A stretch of 45,633 nt of DNA from positions 1-45,633 of the forward strand of contig FNZT01000009.1 of NCBI GenBank assembly GCA_900109435.1. Direction: 5' to 3'. The DNA comes from Ruminococcus sp. YRD2003 (lineage in GTDB: Bacteria; Bacillota; Clostridia; Oscillospirales; Ruminococcaceae). Under the pieces are notes generated by a model. The model did not search any database, was not told the origin of the DNA, and saw only the letters and a program-made list of their open reading frames with translations. This document shows, piece after piece, positions 8,501 to 13,997 of this stretch; position 1 is the first letter of the stretch; each line of letters starts with the position of its first letter. Both the position numbers and the translations under genes were made by a program.

Positions 8501-8569
8501 AAAGGCAGAGTGGTCGATTTCGTCGAGACACCCTTCTACGAGAAGTTCAAGGTGCTTTATGGTTGTTAA
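5552..8569 (+). CDS. Large HerA/VirB4-type P-loop ATPase
   Basis: The start is the ATG at 5552, nine bases after AAAGGAGGA. The 1005-residue protein carries an ATPase domain in its C-terminal third. The Walker A motif is GRTGSGKS (671-678), followed by VVVFDVSGSY, a Walker B strand ending in D879-E880 (LSIAIDEL), and a downstream GASQD block like the ATQ motif of VirB4/HerA proteins. The family pumps DNA or powers type IV secretion. The N-terminal ~650 residues are not recognised and show no membrane segments. No other secretion genes are visible in the window, so it may belong to a conjugation apparatus encoded to the left, or act alone. A TTCG-loop hairpin follows the stop by seven bases. 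Confidence 0.75.
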   Translation: MSIPSSVPIPAQQQSQVTNPDAQYTAAMETAAQLISLQKSLGLSLTIRDKDLNKISGQFNNMADLLRNPVFISRLTQDLYVSDNEGTIWFQMKLRKGKFLSASFVMSFKLNWLKVYNNDFSGFDNLVVGYTPGINVPAATAAIPRSKYTPERILSCFPQLKGQTACDSKEVGKLLLYIIGKRIAVPSHDSLEYVGERQGFSRCLDGKTRFSPPRMLRKEIYSFLPTAVTSRQYPASGDIGTSDVTPILAPLFTGKKELQVMLLNRLRSWHSSFFAKKDVYSDNTLIVKPSTEVPVALSVAILKNTRYDSLDAPPIGPNIRSLKFDLETVNDGVVVAVDVYAADQVKKAEKGYDMFINDTSGAGGNDKTAHHITALISQWADIYIPPDKRCVLKFSDTTTEYSVETYRTSLKRLDANMILRTEYGCNCGNFIKAFNKHVDEIQNNIPTALPSSKHNTYIMLMTALRIYNEWYSPLFSSDIEQYIVDWLRSQEQEVQPLYDIICSEYGKILNQKIAEGCYRLILKEETTPFDKGSHTIVVDKDERRIYVETADSYDIAKDEMTSIADTDSLTAALYSGGYLPHNAKSEKSVRIAAITSDGTPYPLYVHAIKYTLLTQENRQRFDLIDKEANLFKYEEIPSEGFLPLIKTVDGRFAGKMLRYANEESNIYFGTGRTGSGKSWAIAQILPMLFSLGHIVVVFDVSGSYTKEKLLKMLPAEVVEKLFKFINVGASKEPIPVDLGSLRGCETLPDKKRAIFSVLRAATGAIDKCTSRKLKGFLSDYLTDKEGSVGLNDLCSKLEQDGAFGAEIADRIESVLDDIREVGYDEQTWDELFLNERKIIVVNLGNEVGDSTHQLLDMMVGSLFNWQMSHDMGFLSIAIDELIDQDFSTGSPLQTIVKQGRKFHTALIGASQDYFNQGSSHLDTMKQANIKSFCRPGKSEDRVAQKLGYSNAADAGFNKFKAGDTILEFDGYNKETGENEAITLKGRVVDFVETPFYEKFKVLYGC

Positions 8570-8576
8570 TACTGGC

Positions 8577-8594
8577 GGCTCCCTTCGGGGAGCC
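8577..8594 (+). terminator. TTCG-loop hairpin after the ATPase gene
   Basis: GGCTCCC and GGGAGCC form a 7-bp stem around TTCG, seven bases after the stop codon. There is no T tract, so it may stabilise the 3' end or terminate weakly. Confidence 0.5.
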
Positions 8595-8680
8595 ACCTAT
8601 ACATATTATATTAAATTAGTCGGAGCAGGTCAAGCGGTACAAGCGATACCGCATAGAATTAACGGAAAGGAGCTGTTAAT

Positions 8681-8938
8681 ATGGCTAAGAAGAAGGAACT
8701 CCCCTCGCTGTGGGAGCGCTCAGAGTATGACGTTATAAGTGAGACCGAGACAGATACCGAGCTTATCGCTGTCCTGAAAACAAGATATAGCGGTGCCACG
8801 GTCATATGTCACATTCCCAAGCACACGAAGGAGGAGGAAGAAAAGATTGCCGCAGACGTTACCTATGCGCTTATGCAGATAGCGTTCACAGGTCAGGACA
8901 TCTCGCATATGAAAAATATGGAGATACTCATTGATTGA
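8681..8938 (+). CDS. Unknown 85-residue protein of the mobile region
   Basis: A good site (GGAAAGGAG) precedes the ATG. The product starts MAKKKELPSLWERSEYD and is a mixed acidic/basic soluble protein; it ends SHMKNMEILID. I do not recognise a family. Its last 17 codons plus stop, and the terminator behind it, are repeated at 11532-11709 with only synonymous changes in the coding part. That argues the frame is real and that related copies of the gene exist under selection. It may be co-transcribed with, or read separately from, the ATPase 111 bases upstream. Confidence 0.7.
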   Translation: MAKKKELPSLWERSEYDVISETETDTELIAVLKTRYSGATVICHIPKHTKEEEEKIAADVTYALMQIAFTGQDISHMKNMEILID

Positions 8939-9061
8939 TACTACATACGAAGCAAGCCCCGAGGTTAACCTCGGGGCTCGTTTTGTTATACTTTTTCATT
9001 TTTTTGAGTCATTCAACAACACTCCCTCATCCTTATATGTACAACATAGATATGATAGTTT
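8885..9061 (+). repeat. Direct repeat copy A (177 bp)
   Basis: This segment covers the 3' end of the 85-residue gene, its terminator and about 80 bases beyond. It matches 11532-11709 with roughly ten differences and a one-base gap inside the terminator loop region. See the findings for its meaning. Confidence 0.9.
8955..8984 (+). terminator. Strong terminator after the 85-residue gene
   Basis: AGCCCCGAGG and CCTCGGGGCT form a perfect 10-bp stem with loop TTAA, followed by CGTTTTG. Confidence 0.85.
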
Positions 9062-9142
9062 ATTTCTCCTCCGGCTGTAATTACAGTTTACCATATCTCT
9101 CCGTGAAAATCATATAAAATTTTTTGCACACACTCGCAGCTC

Positions 9143-9171
9143 TTGCGATCGCTGCTTTTTTATGCTAAAAT
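9143..9171 (+). promoter_or_regulatory. Promoter-like site
   Basis: TTGCGA (9143-9148) and TAAAAT (9166-9171) are 17 bases apart. Transcription would start only some 8-10 bases before the GTG of the 37-residue frame, so it would make a nearly leaderless messenger or a small RNA. Confidence 0.5.
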
Positions 9172-9186
9172 ATAACGTAGAAAGCG

Positions 9187-9300
9187 GTGACAGAGATCAG
9201 CGAAAAATACCTCAAGAAGCAGCAGGAGGTCATCAGACTACAGGAGCAGCTCGACAAGGCTGAAAGGGAACTCACCGAATTCTTTCTTGTGAGCGAATAG
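9187..9300 (+). CDS. Possible 37-residue coiled-coil peptide
   Basis: A GTG-initiated frame reads MTEISEKYLKKQQEVIRL and continues as a charged helix to FFLVSE. An in-frame stop three codons upstream fixes the start. There is no clear ribosome-binding site, but a good promoter lies directly in front. Heptad-like Leu/Ile spacing suggests a coiled coil. It could be a real small protein, the tail of a decayed recombinase or regulator gene, or chance. Confidence 0.3.
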   Translation: MTEISEKYLKKQQEVIRLQEQLDKAERELTEFFLVSE

Positions 9301-9385
9301 AAAGGTGACCTATTGCTCGTACATCTTATCAGCCAAACCGTGATCCGGTATTAACGTTAAATACGCAGTTTGAACTGCAAGAATA

Positions 9386-9427
9386 AGCAAAAAGCCTGTA
9401 TTCAGCATTTTCGCTAAATACAGGCTT
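9386..9427 (-). terminator. Terminator of the diguanylate cyclase gene
   Basis: AAGCCTGTATT (9392-9402) pairs with AATACAGGCTT (9417-9427). On the minus strand the stem is followed by a T run (positions 9391 down to 9387). Confidence 0.85.
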
Positions 9428-9478
9428 ATCTATTAGGTATAATCAGTGTGAGACCGGTGCGGTCATAGCATATTTCCT

Positions 9479-11131
9479 TTAATGCTTCCTTTGCTTTTTC
9501 CTTTCACGCTTGTTCTCATACATAAGCTGATCCGCACGCTGCATCACGTCTGTCACGGCACTGTCCTCCGACGGGGCGAAAACAGCAAAGCCCTTGGAGA
9601 TATGTACCTCTTCCCACGGTTCAGCGGCAGCTTCATTGACCGTCTCCGCAGTCTTGTCGAACTGTTCCAGAAGCGCGTCACGGTCCATATAGTCCTCATT
9701 TTCAAGGATCACGGCAAATTCATCTCCGCCCATTCGGAACACAGGACTGTGCTTGAACACCTCACAGATGATATGCGCGGCTTTTTTCAGGTAAATGTCA
9801 CCTTTATCATGTCCGTAACGGTCATTTATCAGCTTCAGCTGATCGCAGTCGAATACACCGATAGCAAATTCCTGTTCCTGCGCTCTGCTGTCGATAGCTT
9901 CCTGCATTACGTCGAGGCGGTTTGAAAGGGCACCCTTGTTTTTCACCTTTGTCAGCGCGTCGAGGAATACCTGCTCGTGCAGATCGGTGATATGCGCTTT
10001 CACTGTACCGGACAGATCCTTGAACGACCTCGTCAGTCTGCCGAGCTCGTCGTCCTCGTCATAGATAAGGTCAAGTTCGTAGTTTCCGCGTTCTATCTGT
10101 TCCGCTGCGGCGGTAAGCTGTTCGAGCGGTTTTGTGATGCGCCTTGTATAATACATCAGGAACAGACTTGCCGCGATGAGCACGACGACTGCTCCCAGCG
10201 AGATATTCAGGATAAGCCCCTTCCATTCGCCCTGCGTTTCAGAAACGGGCACGGTGACGCTCAGGCGCAGGCCGTTGCCCAAAGTACACCAGACTGCCTC
10301 TTTTTTCTCTCCGCGATAAGCATACCGGATCACTTTGTTCTCGTCACCCTCACGGTAGGGGAACTCAAATTCGGATCCCGAGCTCAGATCCGCCACATCA
10401 ATATGCGGATGATAGAACAGATTACCGTCAGCATCGCAAAGAAATGCATATCCGTTGTCGTAGAGGCGGATACTGTTGATCTCCTCTGCCATTGTAGAGT
10501 AGTCCACCTCAATGCCGATAACTCCGATAAACTGTCCCTTCCAGTAAACAGGTGCGTCGTAGGAGATGACGCGGACATCGAGATTATCCGTGATATACGG
10601 CGGCAGCCAGATAGGCTTCCCCTCATGCTTCGGGACGGTGAACCATACCAGCTTTGAGGTATCTTCCACGTCATACTGTGTGATGTCGGTCACTTCATGC
10701 TCCTCGAAGCCCTGCCCGTTCAGGTCTATATACCAGAAGCCCTTTATCTCAGACGAGACCGACGGATCTATGCGGTAGTAATAGGTCAGGACGCCCTTGG
10801 TCTTGGAAGCCGTCATACAGAAGTATTCCCGGATTCTATCTATATGCGCAGCAAGCTCTTCCTCGCTGTTTACGCTGTCAAGGTCTTCCTCGGCAAAGGT
10901 CGTCACCTTTGTTACCGAGTTCTGGACGCTGTCGAAATAATAATCAAGGCTGCGCTGTCCCGATGCACACAGCATTTGCAGCAGCCGGTCTGATTTATGG
11001 CTCTCGGTCGTGCGGATAAAGACTGCACTGAGCAGCGTAGTGACTACAAGAGAAGCCAGGATCACACAAAGCATCGTAAATGTGATCTCGGTCCTTAATG
11101 AATGTGAAAATAATCTTTGTCTTGGCTTCAT
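9479..11131 (-). CDS. Membrane diguanylate cyclase (Cache-HAMP-GGDEF)
   Basis: The start is the ATG at 11131 (MKPRQRLF), preceded by AAAAAGGAGG; longer in-frame starts have no site. The product has 550 residues. A first membrane segment lies at about 16-38, then an extracytoplasmic sensor of about 265 residues resembling a double Cache domain (FWYIDLNG, GVIGIEVDYS). A second membrane segment (about 307-328) leads to HAMP and a GGDEF domain with an intact GGDEF motif at 468-472, so it should make cyclic di-GMP from two GTP. The upstream RxxD feedback site is missing (F-K-H-S at the aligned position), suggesting no classical product inhibition. A perfect 8-bp hairpin (11149-11172) sits just before the ribosome-binding site within a leader of about 160 bases. 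The gene lies alone between two direct repeats. Confidence 0.93.
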   Translation of the reverse strand: MKPRQRLFSHSLRTEITFTMLCVILASLVVTTLLSAVFIRTTESHKSDRLLQMLCASGQRSLDYYFDSVQNSVTKVTTFAEEDLDSVNSEEELAAHIDRIREYFCMTASKTKGVLTYYYRIDPSVSSEIKGFWYIDLNGQGFEEHEVTDITQYDVEDTSKLVWFTVPKHEGKPIWLPPYITDNLDVRVISYDAPVYWKGQFIGVIGIEVDYSTMAEEINSIRLYDNGYAFLCDADGNLFYHPHIDVADLSSGSEFEFPYREGDENKVIRYAYRGEKKEAVWCTLGNGLRLSVTVPVSETQGEWKGLILNISLGAVVVLIAASLFLMYYTRRITKPLEQLTAAAEQIERGNYELDLIYDEDDELGRLTRSFKDLSGTVKAHITDLHEQVFLDALTKVKNKGALSNRLDVMQEAIDSRAQEQEFAIGVFDCDQLKLINDRYGHDKGDIYLKKAAHIICEVFKHSPVFRMGGDEFAVILENEDYMDRDALLEQFDKTAETVNEAAAEPWEEVHISKGFAVFAPSEDSAVTDVMQRADQLMYENKRERKKQRKH

Positions 11132-11148
11132 GGCAGCCTCCTTTTTAT

Positions 11149-11172
11149 CTGACCGAGCAACGTATCGGTCAG
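11149..11172 (-). promoter_or_regulatory. Leader hairpin before the cyclase ribosome-binding site
   Basis: CTGACCGA and TCGGTCAG form a perfect stem with an 8-base loop, ending five bases from the AAGGAGG on the minus strand. It could modulate translation. I see no conserved GEMM cyclic di-GMP riboswitch core in the leader. Confidence 0.35.
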
Positions 11173-11297
11173 AAGTACGGCAAATGCTCCGAAATATACG
11201 AAAAAGCTGTATTGCTATCCGAATATCATGGGTCACCCGAATGTCAAACAAGTAAGCTGTGTCAAAGCGGACTGCTGTTCAAGCCGCTTCTGTTATC

Positions 11298-11327
11298 ATT
11301 ATACCATAAGCAGGGAGGAAAAGTCAA
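11298..11327 (-). promoter_or_regulatory. Promoter of the cyclase gene
   Basis: On the minus strand TTGACT (11327-11322) and TATAAT (11303-11298) are separated by 18 bases, predicting a leader of about 160 bases. Confidence 0.65.
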
Positions 11328-11365
11328 TCAGGAGGAGCCAAAGCTGAACTGCCGGATCCTTATGC

Positions 11366-11402
11366 AAAAAAACAGGCACCTTCGATTACTCGAAAGTGCC
11401 TG
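11366..11402 (-). terminator. Terminator of the decayed integrase gene
   Basis: CAGGCACCTTCGA (11373-11385) pairs with TCGAAAGTGCCTG (11390-11402) with one mismatch, and on the minus strand is followed by seven T. It sits three bases after the stop of the integrase fragment. Confidence 0.75.
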
Positions 11403-11404
11403 TA

Positions 11405-11533
11405 TCACAATGGCGGACAGGGAGGGATACGAAGAGACAGCCACATTGCAAGCAGGCACGGCAGTTCGATATCTGTACCGCGAACCATGTTCATCACCTG
11501 CTCTGCTGTCGGCAATTCTTTCAGCTTAGGCTT
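11405..11533 (-). pseudogene. Tyrosine integrase fragment
   Basis: The minus strand reads a 42-codon frame beginning KPKLKELPTAEQVMNM and continuing RGTDIELPCLLAMWLSLR, then IPPCPPL and a stop. The first 36 residues are the typical start of the catalytic domain of phage/ICE tyrosine integrases, up to the first catalytic Arg (normally followed by a Glu-containing motif). After that Arg the sequence departs from the family and stops. There is no start codon with a ribosome-binding site, and the upstream edge coincides with the start of repeat copy B. It is an internal fragment left by recombination. Confidence 0.75.
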
Positions 11534-11585
11534 CACGGGCCAGGACATCTCGCATATGAAAAATATGGAGATACTCATTGATTGA
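11532..11585 (+). pseudogene. 3' remnant of a second copy of the 85-residue gene
   Basis: Seventeen codons plus stop (FTGQDISHMKNMEILID) repeat the end of the gene at 8681-8938. The two base changes in this part are both synonymous. The sequence upstream is unrelated to the gene, so only the tail is present. Confidence 0.75.
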
Positions 11586-11709
11586 TACTACATACGAAGC
11601 AAGCCCCGAGGGATTCCCTTGGGGCTCGTTTTGTTATACTATTTCATTTTTTTGAGCCATTCAACAACACTCCCTCATCCTTATATGTACAACATAGATA
11701 TGATAATTT
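11532..11709 (+). repeat. Direct repeat copy B (178 bp)
   Basis: This copy matches 8885-9061. Its terminator stem (11602-11626, AGCCCCGAGGG with CCCTTGGGGCT, loop ATT) differs from copy A in sequence but keeps full pairing, with one G-T pair. Similarity ends about 20 bases before the cotJB stop. Confidence 0.9.
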
Positions 11710-11730
11710 TTTCTCATACTGCCACATAAC

Positions 11731-11979
11731 TTAGCTCCTTTCCCAGGGCCAGGGGTCGCTGACCCAGTCCCAGTTCTGAAGGTTTCGGTTCTGCTCGGGA
11801 GTGAGCGGACCGAACCTGTTGTTATAATCGGCGACAGCCTCCTCGCGGAGCTTCCTGTACTTGTCAAACATCGCGAGAGCGCGGGAGCAGTTAGGGTGAG
11901 TGTCGAGGTAGAGGTTGAGTTCCTTGAGGGTGAAGTCATACTGTTTGATTTTTTTGAGAAGAGAAGAGCGAGGGTCCAT
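11731..11979 (-). CDS. cotJB: Spore coat protein CotJB
   Basis: The 82-residue protein has the CotJB pattern. It has FTLKELNLYLDTHP around residues 16-29, RFGPLTPEQ in the second half, and the C-terminal WDWVSDPWPWE. CotJB is a small component of the spore coat made in the mother cell and is normally encoded in a cotJA-cotJB-cotJC operon. The start codon overlaps the cotJA stop (TAATG). The expected third gene, a manganese-catalase-like CotJC, is absent: accessory-region sequence begins about 20 bases after the stop. Confidence 0.9.
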   Translation of the reverse strand: MDPRSSLLKKIKQYDFTLKELNLYLDTHPNCSRALAMFDKYRKLREEAVADYNNRFGPLTPEQNRNLQNWDWVSDPWPWERS

Positions 11980-12230
11980 TATTTGCCGCCTCCTCTCTCG
12001 AAAGGGAAGACGAGGTCGGAGAAGAGCGTGCCGCAGGAGAGAGCTTTATCAGGCTCCATAGCACCGCCCCACTGCTGGAAGGGGACATAAGCCATAGCGA
12101 GCTGAGGCTGGGCGGACAAATTGGTCTGCGGAGCTGAGTCCATGCGTTCGGAACGGTCGGCGAAGGGGATAGAGTTGCCCTGTTCGCGCAGAACGAGCCC
12201 GTCTATATTGCTGAACAGATTAAGGTCCAT
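11979..12230 (-). CDS. cotJA: Spore coat associated protein CotJA
   Basis: The start is the ATG at 12230 (MDLNLFSNIDG), seven bases after AGGAGG; the longer frame upstream has no site. The 83-residue protein has the family core AMAYVPFQQWG, followed by ALSCGTLFSDLVFPFERG. It would act with CotJB in the inner spore coat. No clear sporulation sigma-factor promoter could be assigned in the 200 bases upstream. Confidence 0.88.
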   Translation of the reverse strand: MDLNLFSNIDGLVLREQGNSIPFADRSERMDSAPQTNLSAQPQLAMAYVPFQQWGGAMEPDKALSCGTLFSDLVFPFERGGGK

Positions 12231-12514
12231 ATTGATTCCTCCTATAGAGATTTGCGGGAGGACACCGTGCAGATGACCTCCGCACATTACATATTATTCT
12301 CGCAGGCGGGAAAGTGCTACTCGGCGAGCAGCAGCGCGTTTTAGGGGACACAAGGGACGGTGCCTTTTGCAGGGTCCGTGACAGAGCCGCGGCGGAGTCA
12401 GGAGGCAGAGCCCTTGCAAAAAAGTAGGAATATCTTTATATAGATGTTGATTTTTTTACGGTCGTATGCTATAATGAGGTATAAGTTCGTATTTTGACAT
12501 CGGAGGGTAAAAAA
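12231..12514. other. Divergent spacer between cotJA and the phosphofructokinase gene
   Basis: The spacer holds the phosphofructokinase promoter at its right end and presumably the cotJ promoter at its left. A near-perfect inverted pair, TTTTGCAGGG near 12377 and CCCTTGCAAAA near 12412, encloses a GC-rich stretch that may fold. Confidence 0.35.
12447..12475 (+). promoter_or_regulatory. Promoter of the phosphofructokinase gene
   Basis: TTGATT (12447-12452) and TATAAT (12470-12475) are 17 bases apart. Confidence 0.7.
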
Positions 12515-13732
12515 ATGATGAACATAGCAGTAGCGCAGTCTGGAGGTCCCACCTGCGCGATAAACGCCTCACTTGTGGGCGTATTCAGCGAGGCACTCAA
12601 GGAGCCCAAAATAGACGCAATATTCGGCTCGGTGAACGGAATTGAGGGCATGATAGAGAACCACCTCATCGACCTCAAGACCTTCATCAACACCAACGAC
12701 GACATGGAGCTTCTGCGCCAGACCCCGTCGACGGTGCTCGGCTCATGCAGATACAAGCTGCCCGACTACAAGGAGGACGAGGACGTCTACAAGAAGATAG
12801 TCAAGACGATGAAGCAGCGCCGTATCGGAGCATTTTTCTACATCGGCGGCAACGACTCAATGGACACCGTGGACAAGCTCTCGTCGTACTTTGCCGAGAA
12901 GAAGATAGATATCAAGGTCATCGGCATACCCAAGACTATCGACAACGACCTCTGTGTTACCGACCACACTCCTGGATTCGGTTCGGCGGCTAAGTACGTA
13001 GCCGCGACCATGCATGAGATAGTCCGCGACAGCTCGGTATACAGTATACCATCGGTGACTATAGTGGAGGTCATGGGACGTCACGCAGGCTGGCTGACGG
13101 CTTCAAGCGCGGTGCTCCACGCACTGGGCGAGTCTGCTCCGCATCTCGTATATGTTCCCGAGGCGGAGTTCTCGCTTGACAAGTTCATGAACGATGTCCG
13201 CAGCCAGATGGCGAAGCACAAGGCAGTCATCGTCGCGGTATCGGAGGGCATGGAAGTACCCGACGGCGTGCAGTCGGGAGTTGTGGACAATTTCGGTCAC
13301 AAATATCTTTCGGGCATAGGCAAGTATCTTGAGGAGCAGGTACGTGAGCAGATAGGCTGCAAGGTACGTTCTATCGAGCTCAACGTAATGCAGCGCTGCT
13401 CGTCGCATCTCTGCTCGCGCACGGACATAGACGAATCCGAGGCAGTCGGAGCAGCGGGCGTAAGGTGTGCGCTTGAAGGCAAGACGGGCAAGATGATGGC
13501 ATTCCGCCGCGTGAAGGATATGCCGTACACGGTCGTTATCGAGGCAGCCGACGCGTCGAAGATCGCGAACAAGGAGAAGTTCCTGCCGCGCGAGTACATC
13601 AACGCCGAGGGCAACAACATCACGGACGCAGCGATGAACTATTTCCTGCCGCTTATACAGGGCGAGCTGAACATCCGCATGAACATGGGCATCCCGATGC
13701 ACTTCACACTTCAGGAATCTGTTCTCAAATAA
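12515..13732 (+). CDS. PPi-dependent 6-phosphofructokinase
   Basis: The start is the ATG at 12515, after GGAGGG. The 405-residue enzyme phosphorylates fructose 6-phosphate to the 1,6-bisphosphate in glycolysis. It has the N-terminal SGGPTCAINAS loop, GGNDSMDT at 111-118 and PKTIDND at 139-145 (D143 is the expected catalytic base). The Asp in GGND and the Lys in PKTIDND are the residues that mark pyrophosphate use; ATP-dependent enzymes have Gly at both. The later GRHAGWLTA block binds substrate. The reaction is reversible and saves ATP, common in anaerobic Clostridia. It is monocistronic, with its own promoter and terminator. Confidence 0.93.
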   Translation: MMNIAVAQSGGPTCAINASLVGVFSEALKEPKIDAIFGSVNGIEGMIENHLIDLKTFINTNDDMELLRQTPSTVLGSCRYKLPDYKEDEDVYKKIVKTMKQRRIGAFFYIGGNDSMDTVDKLSSYFAEKKIDIKVIGIPKTIDNDLCVTDHTPGFGSAAKYVAATMHEIVRDSSVYSIPSVTIVEVMGRHAGWLTASSAVLHALGESAPHLVYVPEAEFSLDKFMNDVRSQMAKHKAVIVAVSEGMEVPDGVQSGVVDNFGHKYLSGIGKYLEEQVREQIGCKVRSIELNVMQRCSSHLCSRTDIDESEAVGAAGVRCALEGKTGKMMAFRRVKDMPYTVVIEAADASKIANKEKFLPREYINAEGNNITDAAMNYFLPLIQGELNIRMNMGIPMHFTLQESVLK

Positions 13733-13738
13733 GTGAAA

Positions 13739-13770
13739 AGCCATAGAGAAGTGATCTCTATGGCTTTTTT
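13739..13770 (+). terminator. Terminator after the phosphofructokinase gene
   Basis: AGCCATAGAGA and TCTCTATGGCT form a perfect 11-bp stem followed by TTTTT. Confidence 0.92.
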
Positions 13771-13946
13771 AAGGCAATACCGCACAAAGCTTGTGCTGGA
13801 GATGCGCCGACAGATTTTTCGTCAGATTGTATAGAAATTCCGCAGGCATACTGACGTATGTCAAGGGATTTCTGTGCAAGATGACGGAAAATATGCAAGC
13901 ATATCCAGTACAAAGCCTTCAGGCGGGCTTTGTGCGGTGTTGCCTT
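13771..13946. repeat. 176-bp MITE-like long palindrome
   Basis: The ends are inverted repeats: AAGGCAATACCGCACAAAGC on the left against GCTTTGTGCGGTGTTGCCTT on the right, with one mismatch. Inside, further segments pair (for example CGTCAGATTG near 13831 with CAAGATGACGG near 13878), so nearly the whole element can fold into one imperfect hairpin centred near 13855. A shortened copy lies at 44553-44601. It carries no gene and is probably a non-autonomous mobile or REP-type element. Confidence 0.8.
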
Positions 13947-13997
13947 AATGAATAGGAAAGCAATTCTCTCCATATATTGAATACGGAGGGGAATGCG

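Larger units (their letters stand above)
8939..9478. other. Spacer between the 85-residue gene and the diguanylate cyclase
   Basis: This 540-bp stretch holds, from left to right, the terminator and tail of repeat copy A, a promoter-like site (9143-9171), a possible 37-residue frame (9187-9300) and the terminator of the minus-strand cyclase gene (9386-9427). A small hairpin GCAGTT/AACTGC lies near 9365-9378. Nothing else was recognised between 9301 and 9364. Confidence 0.5.
11132..11730. other. Junction region between cyclase gene and cotJB
   Basis: This 599-bp stretch contains the cyclase leader and promoter, a minus-strand terminator, an integrase gene fragment and the second copy of the 177-bp repeat. 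It appears to be the right boundary of the accessory region; the core chromosome resumes at the cotJB stop codon. Confidence 0.6.

Noticed and set aside
9301..9390. Cyclic di-GMP riboswitch near the cyclase gene
   Set aside because: No conserved GEMM core was found in this spacer or in the leader at 11132-11291, and the spacer lies downstream of the cyclase rather than in its leader.
12494..12514. Start of the phosphofructokinase at 12494
   Set aside because: The longer start would place the GGAGGG inside the gene; the ATG at 12515 has correct spacing and gives the usual family N-terminus.
13103..13744. 213-residue frame opposite the phosphofructokinase
   Set aside because: It is the antisense shadow of a well-conserved enzyme and has no ribosome-binding site.
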